A stretch of 64,000 nucleotides of DNA from contig NZ_JBEGIK010000001.1 of assembly GCF_040675855.1 (NCBI RefSeq), positions 3,534,001 through 3,598,000 of the forward strand, given 5' to 3'. Position numbers and translations under genes: made by a program. Position 1 is the stretch's first letter; the number at the start of each line of letters is the position of its first letter. The notes beneath the pieces were generated by a model. That model was not told the origin of the DNA. It did not search any database and saw only the letters and a list, made by a program, of their open reading frames with translations. The stretch is from Microbacterium sp. LWH3-1.2. GTDB lineage: Bacteria; Actinomycetota; Actinomycetes; Actinomycetales; Microbacteriaceae. This document shows, piece after piece, positions 26,725 to 36,655 of this stretch.

Positions 26725-28890
26725 ATGATCGAACCCGAGGTGCTCGACGCCGGCCTGGGCGACGCGGACGACGACGACTTCGACCTCTCGGAGGTCTTCG
26801 ACTCGCAGCTTCCCGACCACCGCTATCTCGATCGCGAACTGAGCTGGCTCGCGTTCAACCAGCGTGTGCTGGAGCTCGCCGAGGACCCGAACCTCCCGAC
26901 GCTCGAACGTGCGAACTTCCTCGCGATCTTCGCGAGCAACCTCGACGAGTTCTTCATGGTGCGCGTCGCCGGCCTCAAGCGCCGCATCGTGACCGGCCTC
27001 GCCCTTCCCACCAACGTGGGCCGTTCCCCTGCAGACGTGCTCGCCGACATCTCGGCGGAGGCGCACAATCTGCAGCTGCGCCACGCCGAGGCGTGGACCT
27101 CGCTCGTGAAGCCCGCGATGGCGGAGGCCGGCATCCAGGTCGTCTCGTACGAGTCGCTCGACCAGGCCGAGCGCGAGGCGCTCTACGACTACTTCCAGGC
27201 GCAGGTCTTCCCGGTCCTCATGCCGCTCGCCGTCGACCCGGCCCACCCTTTCCCGTACATCTCGGGGCTGTCGCTCAACCTCGCGATCCGCATCCGCAGC
27301 GCCCGCACCGGGCGTCAGGAGTTCGCACGCCTCAAGGTGCCGCCGATGCTGCCCCGCTTCGTCGAGCTGCCTCCCGTCGACGGCACCGTGCGCTACCTGC
27401 CCCTCGAGGACCTCATCTCGAACCACCTCGACGACCTCTTCCCCGGCATGGAGGTGCTCGACCACCACGCGTTCCGCCTCACGCGGAACGAGGACGTCGC
27501 GATCGAGGAGGACGAGACCGAGAACCTGATCCAGGCGCTCGAGGCCGAGCTGCTGCGTCGCCGGTTCGGTCCGCCGATCCGCCTCGAGATCACCGACGAC
27601 ATGGACGACGTGACGCTCGACCTCCTCATCAAGGAGCTCGACATCACCGCGCAGGAGGTCTATCGCCTCCCCGGCCCGCTCGACCTGCGGGGTCTGTTCG
27701 ATCTGGCCCGCATCGACCGGCCGGATCTGCACTACAAGCCGCACCTGCCGACAACCGCGCTGGCGTTCCAGCCCGGCGACAACAACGAGCGGCCCGACAT
27801 CTTCGCGGCGATCCGCAAGGGCGACGTGCTCGTGCACCACCCGTACGAGTCGTTCGCGACGAGCGTGCAGGCGTTCCTCGAGCAGGCTGCGAAGGACCCG
27901 CACGTCCTCGCGATCAAGCAGACCCTGTACCGCACATCAGGTGACAGCCCTATCGTCGAGGCGCTGATCGACGCGGCCGAGGCCGGCAAGCAGGTGCTGG
28001 CACTCGTCGAGATCAAGGCCCGTTTCGACGAGGCCAACAACATCCTCTGGGCGCGCAAGCTCGAGAAGGCGGGCGTGCACGTCGTATACGGCCTGGTGGG
28101 CTTGAAGACCCACTGCAAGCTCGCCCTCGTGATCCGCGAGGAGAACGGCGTGCTGCGCAGCTACAGCCACGTCGGCACGGGTAACTACAACCCCAAGACG
28201 AGCCGCATCTACGAGGACTTCGGCCTGTTCACGGCCGACGACCAGGTCGGCCGTGACCTCACCCGCCTGTTCAACGAGTTGAGCGGCTATGCGATCGAGA
28301 AGAAGTTCAAGCGGATCCTCGTCGCGCCCCTGCATCTGCGCAAGGGACTGCTGCGACTCATCGACAAAGAGCGGCGCAACGCCCTGGCCGGCAAGCCGGC
28401 GAGTGTGCGCATCAAGGTCAACTCGATCGTCGACGAGCAGATCATCGACGCGCTCTACCGCGCCAGCCAGGCCGGAGTGACGGTCGAGGTGTGCGTGCGG
28501 GGGATCTGCTCGCTGAAGCCCGGAGTCGAGGGCATGAGCGAGAACATCACGGTCCGCTCGGTCCTCGGGCGCTACCTCGAGCACTCGCGCATCTTCGCGT
28601 TCCACAACGACGGCGACCCGATCGTGTACATCGGCAGCGCCGACATGATGCACCGCAACCTCGACCGCCGCGTCGAGGCGCTCGTGAGGGTCTCGACCCC
28701 GGCCCACGTCAAGGAGGTCAACGACCTCTTCACGCTCTCGATGAGCGACTCGACGAGCTCGTGGCACCTGCAGCCCGACGGCGAATGGACGAGGCGCAGC
28801 CGGGACGACGAGGACAAGCCGCTCGTCGACCTCCAGGACCGGACGATGACCAACGTGCAGCGGCGCCGGCGGGCGCGGGCGGTGCGATGA
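26725..28890 (+). CDS. ppk1: polyphosphate kinase 1
   Basis: 721 residues; reversibly transfers the gamma-phosphate of ATP to polyphosphate. [19 protein letters not shown] is the N-terminal signature. The autophosphorylated His lies in [20 protein letters not shown] and the second essential His in [14 protein letters not shown], both in the phospholipase D-like catalytic domains. It starts with an acidic extension of about 30 residues. The stop overlaps the Nudix gene start (ATGA). A GTTCACC repeat precedes it. Confidence 0.96.
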   Translation: MIEPEVLDAGLGDADDDDFDLSEVFDSQLPDHRYLDRELSWLAFNQRVLELAEDPNLPTLERANFLAIFASNLDEFFMVRVAGLKRRIVTGLALPTNVGRSPADVLADISAEAHNLQLRHAEAWTSLVKPAMAEAGIQVVSYESLDQAEREALYDYFQAQVFPVLMPLAVDPAHPFPYISGLSLNLAIRIRSARTGRQEFARLKVPPMLPRFVELPPVDGTVRYLPLEDLISNHLDDLFPGMEVLDHHAFRLTRNEDVAIEEDETENLIQALEAELLRRRFGPPIRLEITDDMDDVTLDLLIKELDITAQEVYRLPGPLDLRGLFDLARIDRPDLHYKPHLPTTALAFQPGDNNERPDIFAAIRKGDVLVHHPYESFATSVQAFLEQAAKDPHVLAIKQTLYRTSGDSPIVEALIDAAEAGKQVLALVEIKARFDEANNILWARKLEKAGVHVVYGLVGLKTHCKLALVIREENGVLRSYSHVGTGNYNPKTSRIYEDFGLFTADDQVGRDLTRLFNELSGYAIEKKFKRILVAPLHLRKGLLRLIDKERRNALAGKPASVRIKVNSIVDEQIIDALYRASQAGVTVEVCVRGICSLKPGVEGMSENITVRSVLGRYLEHSRIFAFHNDGDPIVYIGSADMMHRNLDRRVEALVRVSTPAHVKEVNDLFTLSMSDSTSSWHLQPDGEWTRRSRDDEDKPLVDLQDRTMTNVQRRRRARAVR

Positions 28891-29825
28891 CCGAGACGGC
28901 CGTCTACGCGGCCGGGGGCGTCGTCTGGCGTGTCGTCGACGGCAAGCTGCGCGTGCTCCTGATCCACCGCACGAAGTACCGCGACGTCACGCTTCCCAAG
29001 GGCAAGGTCGACCCCGGCGAGATGCTCGCCGAGACGGCGGTGCGCGAGATCCACGAAGAGACCGGCATCCGTGTCTCCCTCGGCGTACCCGTCGGGGTAT
29101 CGAGGTACCGGCTGCCCAGCAAGCGCACCAAGATCGTGCATTACTGGGCCGCGGAGGCGACGGATGCCGCGATCCGCGCGTCTGCGTTCGTGCCGAACAA
29201 GGAGATCGCGGCGATCGAATGGGTCTCGCCTAAGAAGGCGCTGAAGCGGCTCAGCTACCCAGTCGACGCCGAGATCATGGAGCACTTCCACCGGCTCATC
29301 GACGAGGGCGTGTTGAGAACCTTCCCGATCGTCGCCCTCCGGCACGCCAAGGCGGTCGCCCGCGAGGAATGGCAGGGGAAGGATGCCGCGCGGCCGCTCG
29401 CCACGCGCGGCCGCCGGCAGGCGGCCTCCATCGTCGGACCTCTCCTGGCCTTCGGCGTCCGGCGGATCGTGTCGAGCCCCGCGGTGCGCTGCGTCAAGAC
29501 CGTCGCACCGCTGTCGGCCGCGATCGGCCGCGAGATCGACACGACCAAGCTGATCAGCCAGGACGCGTGGGAGGACGGCAAGTCCGATGCGCGCGCAGTG
29601 ATCGGCGAGCGGGTGCGCTCGCGCAAGCCCGCTGTACTGTGCACCCACGGGCCTGTGCTCCCCGACATCCTGAGCGAACTCGCCCTCGCGACCGGCACGC
29701 TGCGGGGCTCGTACCTCGGCAGCGCCTCGGCCCTGGAGCCCGCCGCGTTCTCGGTCGTGCACCTGTCTGTCGAGAACCCGGGCTCGGGAATCGTCACGAT
29801 CGAGACGCACGAGCCGAAGGTGTGA
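28887..29825 (+). CDS. mutT1: Nudix hydrolase fused to phosphohistidine-phosphatase domain (MutT1-like)
   Basis: 312 residues. Residues 1-140 are a Nudix domain with the full box [20 protein letters not shown]; residues about 150-312 are a SixA/phosphoglycerate mutase-like domain beginning [15 protein letters not shown] with the RHx motif, and [11 protein letters not shown] later. This is the layout of mycobacterial MutT1, which removes 8-oxo-dGTP and diadenosine polyphosphates. Overlaps both ppk and the downstream gene, so it is co-transcribed with ppk. Confidence 0.92.
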   Translation: MTETAVYAAGGVVWRVVDGKLRVLLIHRTKYRDVTLPKGKVDPGEMLAETAVREIHEETGIRVSLGVPVGVSRYRLPSKRTKIVHYWAAEATDAAIRASAFVPNKEIAAIEWVSPKKALKRLSYPVDAEIMEHFHRLIDEGVLRTFPIVALRHAKAVAREEWQGKDAARPLATRGRRQAASIVGPLLAFGVRRIVSSPAVRCVKTVAPLSAAIGREIDTTKLISQDAWEDGKSDARAVIGERVRSRKPAVLCTHGPVLPDILSELALATGTLRGSYLGSASALEPAAFSVVHLSVENPGSGIVTIETHEPKV

Positions 29826-30367
29826 TGACGCCCGCGAGGTCGATCGTCGACGTCGCGTGGGTCGAGGTGCCGCCCCACTCGCCCCGACGCGAGCACGCGT
29901 GGCGGCTGCTGACGGGGATGCTGCCCGCCGGCGCCGAGCTGAGCAATGCGTGCCCCCGCTGCGGCGGACCGCACGGTCCGGTGGTCGTCTCCCGGGCCCC
30001 TTTCATCGCGAGCGTCACGTACGCCGGCGGGTACGCGATCGCGGCTGTGGCGGGCACGCGGGACGCGGCGGCCCTCGGCCTCGACGCGGAGCCCGAGCAC
30101 GACGCGCGCCGCGACGCGGCCAGCATGGCGGGCGTGCTCGGAGACGGCGTGGCCACCGTCCGCGACTGGGTCCGCGTCGAGGCGGCGGTGAAGGCTGACG
30201 GCCGCGGATTGCGCGTCGAGCCCGCGACGGTGGTGGTCTCGGCGACGGCGGACGGCTGGACGGCGGCCGTTCCCGATGGCCGGGTCTATATCGGGTGGGA
30301 TGCGCTCGGGCCGCCCGGCATCCTCGTGAGCGTCGCGGTGCTCAGTCCCGAGAGCCCGGCAGCCTGA
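29825..30367 (+). CDS. 4'-phosphopantetheinyl transferase-like protein
   Basis: 180 residues. ALGLDAEPEHDARRD gives the metal-binding Asp/Glu pair, and VRDWVRVEAAVKADGRGLRV resembles the W-x-x-K-E-A-x-x-K helix of Sfp-type transferases (here W-V-R-V-E-A-A-V-K). It has lost part of the usual N-terminal domain. Such enzymes load the phosphopantetheine arm on carrier proteins. It overlaps the MutT1 stop (TGATG) and runs tail-to-tail into the M1 peptidase gene; the only carrier domain in the window, in the Pls-like synthetase, is under 2 kb away. Confidence 0.75.
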   Translation: MTPARSIVDVAWVEVPPHSPRREHAWRLLTGMLPAGAELSNACPRCGGPHGPVVVSRAPFIASVTYAGGYAIAAVAGTRDAAALGLDAEPEHDARRDAASMAGVLGDGVATVRDWVRVEAAVKADGRGLRVEPATVVVSATADGWTAAVPDGRVYIGWDALGPPGILVSVAVLSPESPAA

Positions 30368-31676
30368 CCCACCGCCTGACCGCGGGTGCCGGCAGCCTGG
30401 CGGGCAGTGGCGGGAGCGCCGCGGTGTCGAGCCAATCCCCGAGCAGATCCGCCGCCGCCGCACCCGCGACCCGCGCGACGCAGTCGCGGAAGGCATCGGT
30501 GGTGGCCAGCGCGTGCCGATGCTCACGCACCCACGTGTGGAGCAGGTCGGCGAACACCTCGGCGCCGACCGTGCGGCGCAGGGCCTCGAGCGTCAGGGCG
30601 CCGCGTTTGTAGACGCGGTCGTCGAACATGAGCGCGGGACCGGGATCGGAGATCACGAGGTCCTGGGGCAGCGCCCGCAGGCGCGCGTGGTGCTCGTCGG
30701 CGAGCGTCGCGATGTCGGCCCCGCCGGAGGCCTCCGACCACAGCCACTCCGCATAGCAGGCGAACCCCTCGTTCAGCCAGATGTCCCGCCACCGCTCGAC
30801 GCCTACGCTGTTGCCGAACCACTGGTGGGCGATCTCGTGCGGAACCAGGCGCGCCGCCTCGGGCTCGAAGTGGTTCGCACCGAACACCACGAGTCCCTGC
30901 GCCTCCAGGGGGATCTCCAGCGGGTCGGCGGTGACGACGACCGTGCAGCCTTCCTGCGGGTACGGGCCGAATGCCTCCTCGAAGCAGTCCACGATGCGCG
31001 GCGCGTCCGAGAACCATCGCCGCGCAGCGGTCACGAGCGGCGCGGGTGCCATCAACCGCAAGGGTCCGATCGCGCTCTCGCGGTACGCGCCGATGTGCAC
31101 GGCGGCGAGGTACGTCGCCGTCGGCACCTCCGACGCGAACTCCCAGCGCGTGAGCGCGCCGCTGCGCACCGGCGGCCGGGGCACCCCTGTCGCCGCGACC
31201 GTGTACTCGGCGTCCGTCGTGACCGTGATGCGGTACCGGGCCCTGTCATCAGGGCGGTCGTTGCACGGGAACCACGTCGGCGCGCCCACCGGCTGCGAGG
31301 CGACGAGCGCCCCGTCCTCGAGCTCCTCCCACCCGATCGTGCCCCACCGTGAGCGACGGGGCCGCGGCGCCCCCGCGTAGCGCACCTCGATGGAGAACTC
31401 CTCGCCCACCTCGAGCGCCTGGGGCGGCGTGACACGCAGGCCCGCAGCATCCTGTGCGAACTTCGTCCGCGGGTCGCCGTCCACGCGCACCCGCGACGCG
31501 CGCAGGCCGATCAGGTCGAGGCGCACCGAGCGGGTCCGCTGGGTCGCGACGGCGTTGACGAGCGCCGTCCCCTCGAGCCGGTTCGTGGGGACGCGGTAGC
31601 GCAGATCGAGGTCGTACGAGACGACGTCGAACGAGGCGTCGCCGCTGCGCGGCGTGTACGGATCGGGCCCGATCAC
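30342..31676 (-). CDS. M1-family zinc aminopeptidase
   Basis: 444 residues. HEIAHQWFGNSVGVERWRD then IWLNEGFACY gives the HExxH-18-E zinc site (His280, Glu281, His284, Glu303). The upstream exopeptidase loop reads EAQGLVVFG instead of the classical GAMEN. It lacks the large C-terminal domain of PepN. GTG 31676 overlaps the Pls-like gene's TGA (GTGA), so the two are probably coupled. Zinc aminopeptidases degrade epsilon-poly-lysine in producers of that polymer, hence a degradation or tolerance role is plausible but unproven. The 3' end overlaps the convergent PPTase gene by 26 bases. Confidence 0.88.
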   Translation of the reverse strand: MIGPDPYTPRSGDASFDVVSYDLDLRYRVPTNRLEGTALVNAVATQRTRSVRLDLIGLRASRVRVDGDPRTKFAQDAAGLRVTPPQALEVGEEFSIEVRYAGAPRPRRSRWGTIGWEELEDGALVASQPVGAPTWFPCNDRPDDRARYRITVTTDAEYTVAATGVPRPPVRSGALTRWEFASEVPTATYLAAVHIGAYRESAIGPLRLMAPAPLVTAARRWFSDAPRIVDCFEEAFGPYPQEGCTVVVTADPLEIPLEAQGLVVFGANHFEPEAARLVPHEIAHQWFGNSVGVERWRDIWLNEGFACYAEWLWSEASGGADIATLADEHHARLRALPQDLVISDPGPALMFDDRVYKRGALTLEALRRTVGAEVFADLLHTWVREHRHALATTDAFRDCVARVAGAAAADLLGDWLDTAALPPLPARLPAPAVRRWVRLPGSRD

Positions 31677-34600
31677 GACGTCGACTGATACGCCCGGACG
31701 GTGACCGCGCGCCACGGCCCGATCGGGTTGCCGCTCCAGCGGGAGCCGACGGGCACGCTCTCGCCGCGCATCACGAGGGAGGCGGGGCCGACGGTGGCGT
31801 GGGCGCCGATGGAGGCGGCCGGGAGGATCACGCTGTGCGGCCCGAGCGTCGCACCGGTTTCGAGTTCGACGGTGTCCATGCTCATGATTCGATCATGGAA
31901 CAGGTGCGTCTGCACGACACACCCCCGGTTCACCGTGGATGCCTCGCCGAGCGTCACGAGGTCGGGCTCGGGCAGCCAGTAGCTCTCGCACCACACGCCG
32001 CGCCCGATGCGGGCGCCGAGGCTCCTGAGCCACACCGCGAGCGCCGGCGTGCCGGCGGCCGCTCGCGCGAACCACGGGGCCGCGAGCATCTCGGTGAAGG
32101 TGTCCGACACCTCGGTACGCCACACGAAGCTCGACCACAGCGGCTGCTCACCCGCCCGGATCGTGCCGACGAACAGCCACTTCGCGGCGGTCGAGATGCC
32201 CGCGGCGACCGCGCCAGCCGTGAGGAGCACGAAACCCGACAGGAGAAGCGTGATCCAGGGGCCCACCGTGTCGACGAGCGCGGCGAGCGCGAACAGCACG
32301 AGCAGCCCGAGGCCGCAGGTGACGACCACGGGGATGAAGCGGCAGATCTCCCACAGCGACCGTGCCACGCGCAGAGACGCCGGCGGGTTGTAGGTGCGGC
32401 TCGCGTCGCTCTCGTTCGGCTGCCGGCGCAGGCGCGTGGCCGGCGAGCCGAGCCACGACGAGCCCGCCTTCGCCTTGACCGGCGCGGCCGAGAGCACCGC
32501 GACGAGACCGTCCTTCGGCACGGTGTGCCCAGGCGACGCCATGCCGGAGTTGCCGAGGAACGCGCGCTTGCCGATGCGCACCTCGCCGAGCCGCAGCCAT
32601 CCGCCCCGCATCTCGTAGGACGCGACCATCGTGTCGTCCGCGAGGAACGCGCCGTCTTCGATGCGCGTCATCGCCGGGATGAGGAGGACGGTGGATGCCT
32701 CGACGTCGTGTCCGACTCGCGCCCCGAGCAGGCGCAGCCACACCGGGGTGAACAGGCTCGAGTAGAGCGGGAACAGGACCGTGCGGGCGGAGTCGAGCAG
32801 GCGCTCCGTGGTCCACGCCTGCCACCCGACGCGACTGCGCACGGCGTGGGTGCCCTCGTGGAGCCCGATGGCGGCGAGACGGACGCCCAGCACCACGGCG
32901 CCGGCGTAGACGAGGCCGGTCACGAGCACCGCGGGCACGAGCCAGACGAGCGCCGCGCCGAGGGCGCTCGCGAGGTCGGGGGTGCCGCGCATGCCGATCG
33001 CGAGCACCACTCCTCCGGCCGCGAAGCTCACGATGGGGAGGAGACCGAGGGCCACGGCCGAGGTGGCGTACGCCCACAGCCACCGGCGTGCGGCGCGCGG
33101 GCGCTCGGCCGGCCACCCCTCGGTCGTGCCGCCGACGCGCACGGCGGGCGAGCCCGCCCACGACTGATTCGCCCGCACGCGGCCGAAGACCGCCGAGCCG
33201 GGCGCGATCTCGGCCCGCTGGCCGATCCGCGTGCCGGGCGCGAGAGTGCTGCGCGTGCCGACGGTCGCGTCGGCGCCGATGCGCACCTCGCCGATCCGCA
33301 CGAGGTCGCCGTCGATCCAGAAGCCGCTGAGGTCGACCTCGGGCTCGATCGACGCGCGATCGCCGACCCTCAGCATCCCGGTGATCGGCGGAAGGGTGTG
33401 CATGTCGACATCCGTGCCGATGCGGGCGCCGAGGGCGCGCGCGTAGTACGAGACCCACGGCGCGCCGGCGAGACCGACGGCGTCGACCTGATCGGAGATC
33501 TGCTCGGCGAGCCAGAGCCTCAGGTGCACCGAGCCGCCGCGCGGGTAGTCGCCGGGACGCAGTCCCGCCAGGAGCAGTCGAGCGGACGCCGCGGCGATGG
33601 CCATGCGGCCGAACGGCGTCGCGAAGAGCACGAGACCGACGATGAGCAGCCACCAGGGCGCCGAGGGCAGCGCCTCGAATCCCGGGAACTGGTTCAGGAT
33701 CGCCCCGGCGGTCAGCAGATACAGGAGCCACCGGACGCCGGAGAGGATGAACAGCGGCGCGCCGAGGAGCGACTGCACCCACTGCGTGGCGCGGGGCGTG
33801 GGCTCCGGCATCCGGAAGTCCCCCGCCTCTTCGCGCGACAGGAACGGCTGCAGCGCCTTCGCCATCGCGCCGAGGCGCGGCACGTCGTAGATGTCGGCGA
33901 CCGAGAACTCGGGCACGCGGGTGCGGATGCGCGAGACGAGCTGGGCCGCGGCGAGCGAGCCGCCGCCGAGGTCGAAGAAGTCGGCCTTGCGGTCGGGGAC
34001 CGGGATTCCCAGCACCGCCTGCCACTGGTCGGCGAGCCACTCCTCGTCGGGGCTCAGGCCGGCCCGCGGGATGTCGAGGTCGGGCAGCGGCCACGGCAGC
34101 GCGGCGCGATCGACCTTGCCCGAGGTGCGCACCGGCAGGTCGGGCACGACGGCGAGAAGAGGCATGACGCCGGCGGCCAGCCGCTCGGCGAGATGGGCGC
34201 GAGCGGCCGCGCGGTCGAGTTCGCCGTCGACGACGAGGTAGCCCACGAGGACGGGCACACCGGCATCGCTCATGCGGACGGCGGCGCTCGCGGCGGTTAC
34301 CCCTGGAAGCTCCTGCAACGCGTTCTCGACCTCGCCGAGCTCGATGCGACGCCCACCGACCTTGACCTGGTCGTCGGCACGGCCCTGGAAGAGGAGTCCT
34401 TCCGGCTCGTAGCGGACGAGGTCGCCGGATCGGTAGGCGCGCTCCCAGCCGAGGGTCGGCATCGAGGCGTACTTCTCGAGGTCCTTGACCGGATCGAGGT
34501 AGCGGGCCAGGCCCACGCCACCGATGATGAGCTCGCCCAGACCGCCGGGCTCGACCTGCCGGTCGTCGCCGTCGACGACGGCCAGCGCCCAGCCGTCGAG

Positions 34601-35620
34601 CGGGAGGCCTATGCGCACCGGCCCTTCGCCGTCGAGGAGCGCCGCGCAGGCGACGACGGTGGCCTCGGTGGGGCCGTACGTGTTCCAGACCTCGCGGCCG
34701 TCGGCGACGAGTCGCGCGACGAGTTCGGGCGGGCACGCCTCGCCGCCGAAGATGAGCAGGCGCACGTTCTCGATCGCGTCAGCAGGCCACATGGCGGCGA
34801 GCGTCGGCACGGTCGAGACGACGGTGATCGCCTGGCGGATGAGCCACGGCGCCAGGTCCTCGCCCGATCGCACCAGCGAGCGCGGCGCGGGCACGAGACA
34901 CGCCCCGTGCCGCCACGCGAGCCACATCTCCTCGCACGAGGCATCGAAGGCGACGGAGAGACCCGCCAGCACGCGGTCGCCCGGGCCGAGCGGCGCGCCT
35001 TGCAGGAAAAGGCGCGCCTCGGCGTCGACGAAGGCGGCGGCGGAGCGATGCGAGACCGCCACACCCTTGGGCACCCCCGTCGACCCCGAGGTGAAGATGA
35101 TCCACGCGTCGTCGTCGATCGTCGGCGGCGGCACCGTGACGATCGCGTGCGTGCTCGGGTGCGGCGCCGCGCCGCCGAACAGCGCGGCGGGCTCCTGGCC
35201 GTCCGGGGCGGCCGCGGGGACGTACGCCCCGCCCTCGCCGATCACACCGCGCACGTGCGCCTCGCCGAACACGAGCCGTGCCCGCTCGTCGGAGTCGTCG
35301 GCGTCGACCGGGACGTACGCCGCGCCCGCGGCGATGATCCCGAGGATCGAGATGTACAGCTCCTTCGACCCCGAGGGCATCCGCACCCCGACACGGTCGC
35401 CGCGGCGGACGCCCGCCTCGTGCAGCAGGGCGGCGGTGCGTGCGACGCGCGCCATGAGCTCGCGATAGCTGAGCGCTCCCGAACCGTCGTCGAGAGCAGA
35501 TGCCTCGGGTGTACGCTCCACGGTCGCGCGGAGGATGTCGAGCAGCGTGCGCGGCGCCGGTGCCGCGTCGATGCGATCCAGCGGTGCCGGCACGGCCGGA
35601 GGCGAATCGATCGAGATCAC
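31673..35620 (-). CDS. Pls/PosA-like membrane nonribosomal peptide synthetase
   Basis: 1315 residues. Adenylation domain, residues about 20-510 (core FTSGSTGVPKG 176-186, NTYGPTEATVVA about 314-325, Lys502 in TSGKVDR). Carrier domain about 525-595 with DLGGGSLAAAQL (Ser555 modified). Then six membrane helices interleaved with three left-handed beta-helix acyltransferase-like regions (about 700-830, 950-1065, 1200-1305; for example RIGADATVGTRSTLAPGTRIG). This is the layout of epsilon-poly-lysine synthetase Pls. By hand alignment the specificity positions read D-A-E-S-I-G-T-V-V-K; Glu at 239 would suit a cationic amino acid. GTG 35620 is one base after the preceding stop. Confidence 0.9.
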   Translation of the reverse strand: MISIDSPPAVPAPLDRIDAAPAPRTLLDILRATVERTPEASALDDGSGALSYRELMARVARTAALLHEAGVRRGDRVGVRMPSGSKELYISILGIIAAGAAYVPVDADDSDERARLVFGEAHVRGVIGEGGAYVPAAAPDGQEPAALFGGAAPHPSTHAIVTVPPPTIDDDAWIIFTSGSTGVPKGVAVSHRSAAAFVDAEARLFLQGAPLGPGDRVLAGLSVAFDASCEEMWLAWRHGACLVPAPRSLVRSGEDLAPWLIRQAITVVSTVPTLAAMWPADAIENVRLLIFGGEACPPELVARLVADGREVWNTYGPTEATVVACAALLDGEGPVRIGLPLDGWALAVVDGDDRQVEPGGLGELIIGGVGLARYLDPVKDLEKYASMPTLGWERAYRSGDLVRYEPEGLLFQGRADDQVKVGGRRIELGEVENALQELPGVTAASAAVRMSDAGVPVLVGYLVVDGELDRAAARAHLAERLAAGVMPLLAVVPDLPVRTSGKVDRAALPWPLPDLDIPRAGLSPDEEWLADQWQAVLGIPVPDRKADFFDLGGGSLAAAQLVSRIRTRVPEFSVADIYDVPRLGAMAKALQPFLSREEAGDFRMPEPTPRATQWVQSLLGAPLFILSGVRWLLYLLTAGAILNQFPGFEALPSAPWWLLIVGLVLFATPFGRMAIAAASARLLLAGLRPGDYPRGGSVHLRLWLAEQISDQVDAVGLAGAPWVSYYARALGARIGTDVDMHTLPPITGMLRVGDRASIEPEVDLSGFWIDGDLVRIGEVRIGADATVGTRSTLAPGTRIGQRAEIAPGSAVFGRVRANQSWAGSPAVRVGGTTEGWPAERPRAARRWLWAYATSAVALGLLPIVSFAAGGVVLAIGMRGTPDLASALGAALVWLVPAVLVTGLVYAGAVVLGVRLAAIGLHEGTHAVRSRVGWQAWTTERLLDSARTVLFPLYSSLFTPVWLRLLGARVGHDVEASTVLLIPAMTRIEDGAFLADDTMVASYEMRGGWLRLGEVRIGKRAFLGNSGMASPGHTVPKDGLVAVLSAAPVKAKAGSSWLGSPATRLRRQPNESDASRTYNPPASLRVARSLWEICRFIPVVVTCGLGLLVLFALAALVDTVGPWITLLLSGFVLLTAGAVAAGISTAAKWLFVGTIRAGEQPLWSSFVWRTEVSDTFTEMLAAPWFARAAAGTPALAVWLRSLGARIGRGVWCESYWLPEPDLVTLGEASTVNRGCVVQTHLFHDRIMSMDTVELETGATLGPHSVILPAASIGAHATVGPASLVMRGESVPVGSRWSGNPIGPWRAVTVRAYQSTS

Positions 35621-35621
35621 G

Positions 35622-36416
35622 TCAGGACAGCAGGGTGATCAGCTCGGCCTTGGTGAGCCGCGAGTAGCCGGTCCGGCCGCCGGCACGCGCGCGCTCGCGC
35701 AGCTGCGCGACGGTCAGCGTGTGCAGATCGGAGGAAACGGATGCTGCGGCAGCAGCCCTCGGCATGCTCGCAGGCTTCTTCGCACGCGGCGCGCGGGCCG
35801 GCGTCGTGGTGCGGGGTGCGCGGGCCTTGGGCGCCGGAGCGGCGGGGGCCCCTTCTGCTGCCGACGCCTCTTCTACGGCGGGAGCTTCCTCTACGGCGGG
35901 TGCCTCGGTTGCCGGAGTCTCATCGACGACGCCGGCGGCAGCATCCGTCTCCGGCTCCCCGGAGGTGAGCTCGGCCTCGAGCACGCGATCGGCATCGAGT
36001 GCCTCCTGCTCGGCCTGGGCGGCGGCCCGCTCGGCCTTGGCGACCGCCTTCTTCAGCGCCTTCGCCTCGGCGGCACGCGCCTTCGCCTCTGCAGCGGCCT
36101 TCGCGGCCTCGGCGGCGGCGCGCTCGGCCTGCGCGCGCAGACGCGCCTTCTTCTCCGCCTTCGCGACGGCGACGCGCGTCGCCTTGCGCACCCGCTCTTC
36201 GGCGCGATGCGCCTTCTCCACGACCTTGCGCGGGTTCTTGCGGACGGCCTTCTTCGAGACGTCGACGTCGTCGACGGTCTCGGCCGCGACCTCGCGCAGC
36301 TTCTTGGCGCTCTTGCCCGGCAGGGTCTTCGCGACGCGTCGGGCCTTCTTCGCCGCCGACTGCGCGTCATCGATCGCGTCGAGCGCCTTGCGCTGGGCCT
36401 TCGTGGTCTTGCTCAT
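35622..36416 (-). CDS. Lys/Ala-rich coiled-coil protein with C-terminal SAP/Rho-N-like motif
   Basis: 264 residues. The first 150 are highly charged and helical (KAQRKALDAIDDAQSAAKKA, then many A-E-A-K-A-R repeats). A Pro/Glu/Ala-rich stretch with repeats APAVEEAPAVEEAS follows. The end, LTVAQLRERARAGGRTGYSR, is like the Rho N-terminal/SAP nucleic-acid fold. It is probably a nucleoid- or RNA-associated protein. Its stop is one base from the start of the Pls-like gene, giving tight coupling. Low-complexity composition makes homology hard to judge. Confidence 0.75.
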   Translation of the reverse strand: MSKTTKAQRKALDAIDDAQSAAKKARRVAKTLPGKSAKKLREVAAETVDDVDVSKKAVRKNPRKVVEKAHRAEERVRKATRVAVAKAEKKARLRAQAERAAAEAAKAAAEAKARAAEAKALKKAVAKAERAAAQAEQEALDADRVLEAELTSGEPETDAAAGVVDETPATEAPAVEEAPAVEEASAAEGAPAAPAPKARAPRTTTPARAPRAKKPASMPRAAAAASVSSDLHTLTVAQLRERARAGGRTGYSRLTKAELITLLS

Positions 36417-36523
36417 GCCAGGCACCTTAGCGGGCCGGAGTGAACGGCCGGCGTTCCGCGAGGCGGAATTCCAGGGCCGCGCCGGTCCGCGTGTCAATGC
36501 CGATGCATGGATGTCGGCATCCC

Positions 36524-36545
36524 GTTCACCTTCCGTTCACCCGCA
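36524..36545 (+). promoter_or_regulatory. pstS: PHO box upstream of pstS (two 11-bp repeats)
   Basis: GTTCACCTTCC and GTTCACCCGCA lie head-to-tail with exact 11-base spacing, 111-132 bases before the pstS start. This is the clearest PhoP/RegX3-type site in the window and predicts phosphate-starvation induction of pstSCAB. Confidence 0.85.
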
Positions 36546-36552
36546 CAGCCCA

Positions 36553-36566
36553 GACTCTTAAGAGTC
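36553..36566. promoter_or_regulatory. 14-bp perfect palindrome in the pstS promoter
   Basis: GACTCTTAAGAGTC begins 7 bases after the PHO box, where the -10 region or start site would be expected. It could be a site for a second regulator or simply part of the core promoter. No protein can be assigned from sequence alone. Confidence 0.4.
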
Positions 36567-36596
36567 CGAGCCTACGTTTCAGAGCGAACCCCGCAC

Positions 36597-36630
36597 CGGG
36601 TTCGAACCCGAAGGCCGTTTCGGCCTGTTT
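36597..36630 (+). promoter_or_regulatory. two leader hairpins before pstS (attenuator-like)
   Basis: A 14-bp perfect palindrome CGGGTTCGAACCCG (36597-36610) is followed by hairpin AGGCCG-TTT-CGGCCT (36612-36626) and GTTT. The second looks like a weak intrinsic terminator inside the pstS leader, about 25 bases upstream of the start codon. Confidence 0.45.
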
Positions 36631-36655
36631 CCCTGACACGTGAAGGATTCACACA

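Noticed and set aside
31799..35638. A very long open frame on the plus strand, antisense to the Pls-like synthetase
   Set aside because: It is Arg/Gly/Asp-rich with no family motif. High GC opens antisense frames, and the minus-strand protein has clear domains throughout.
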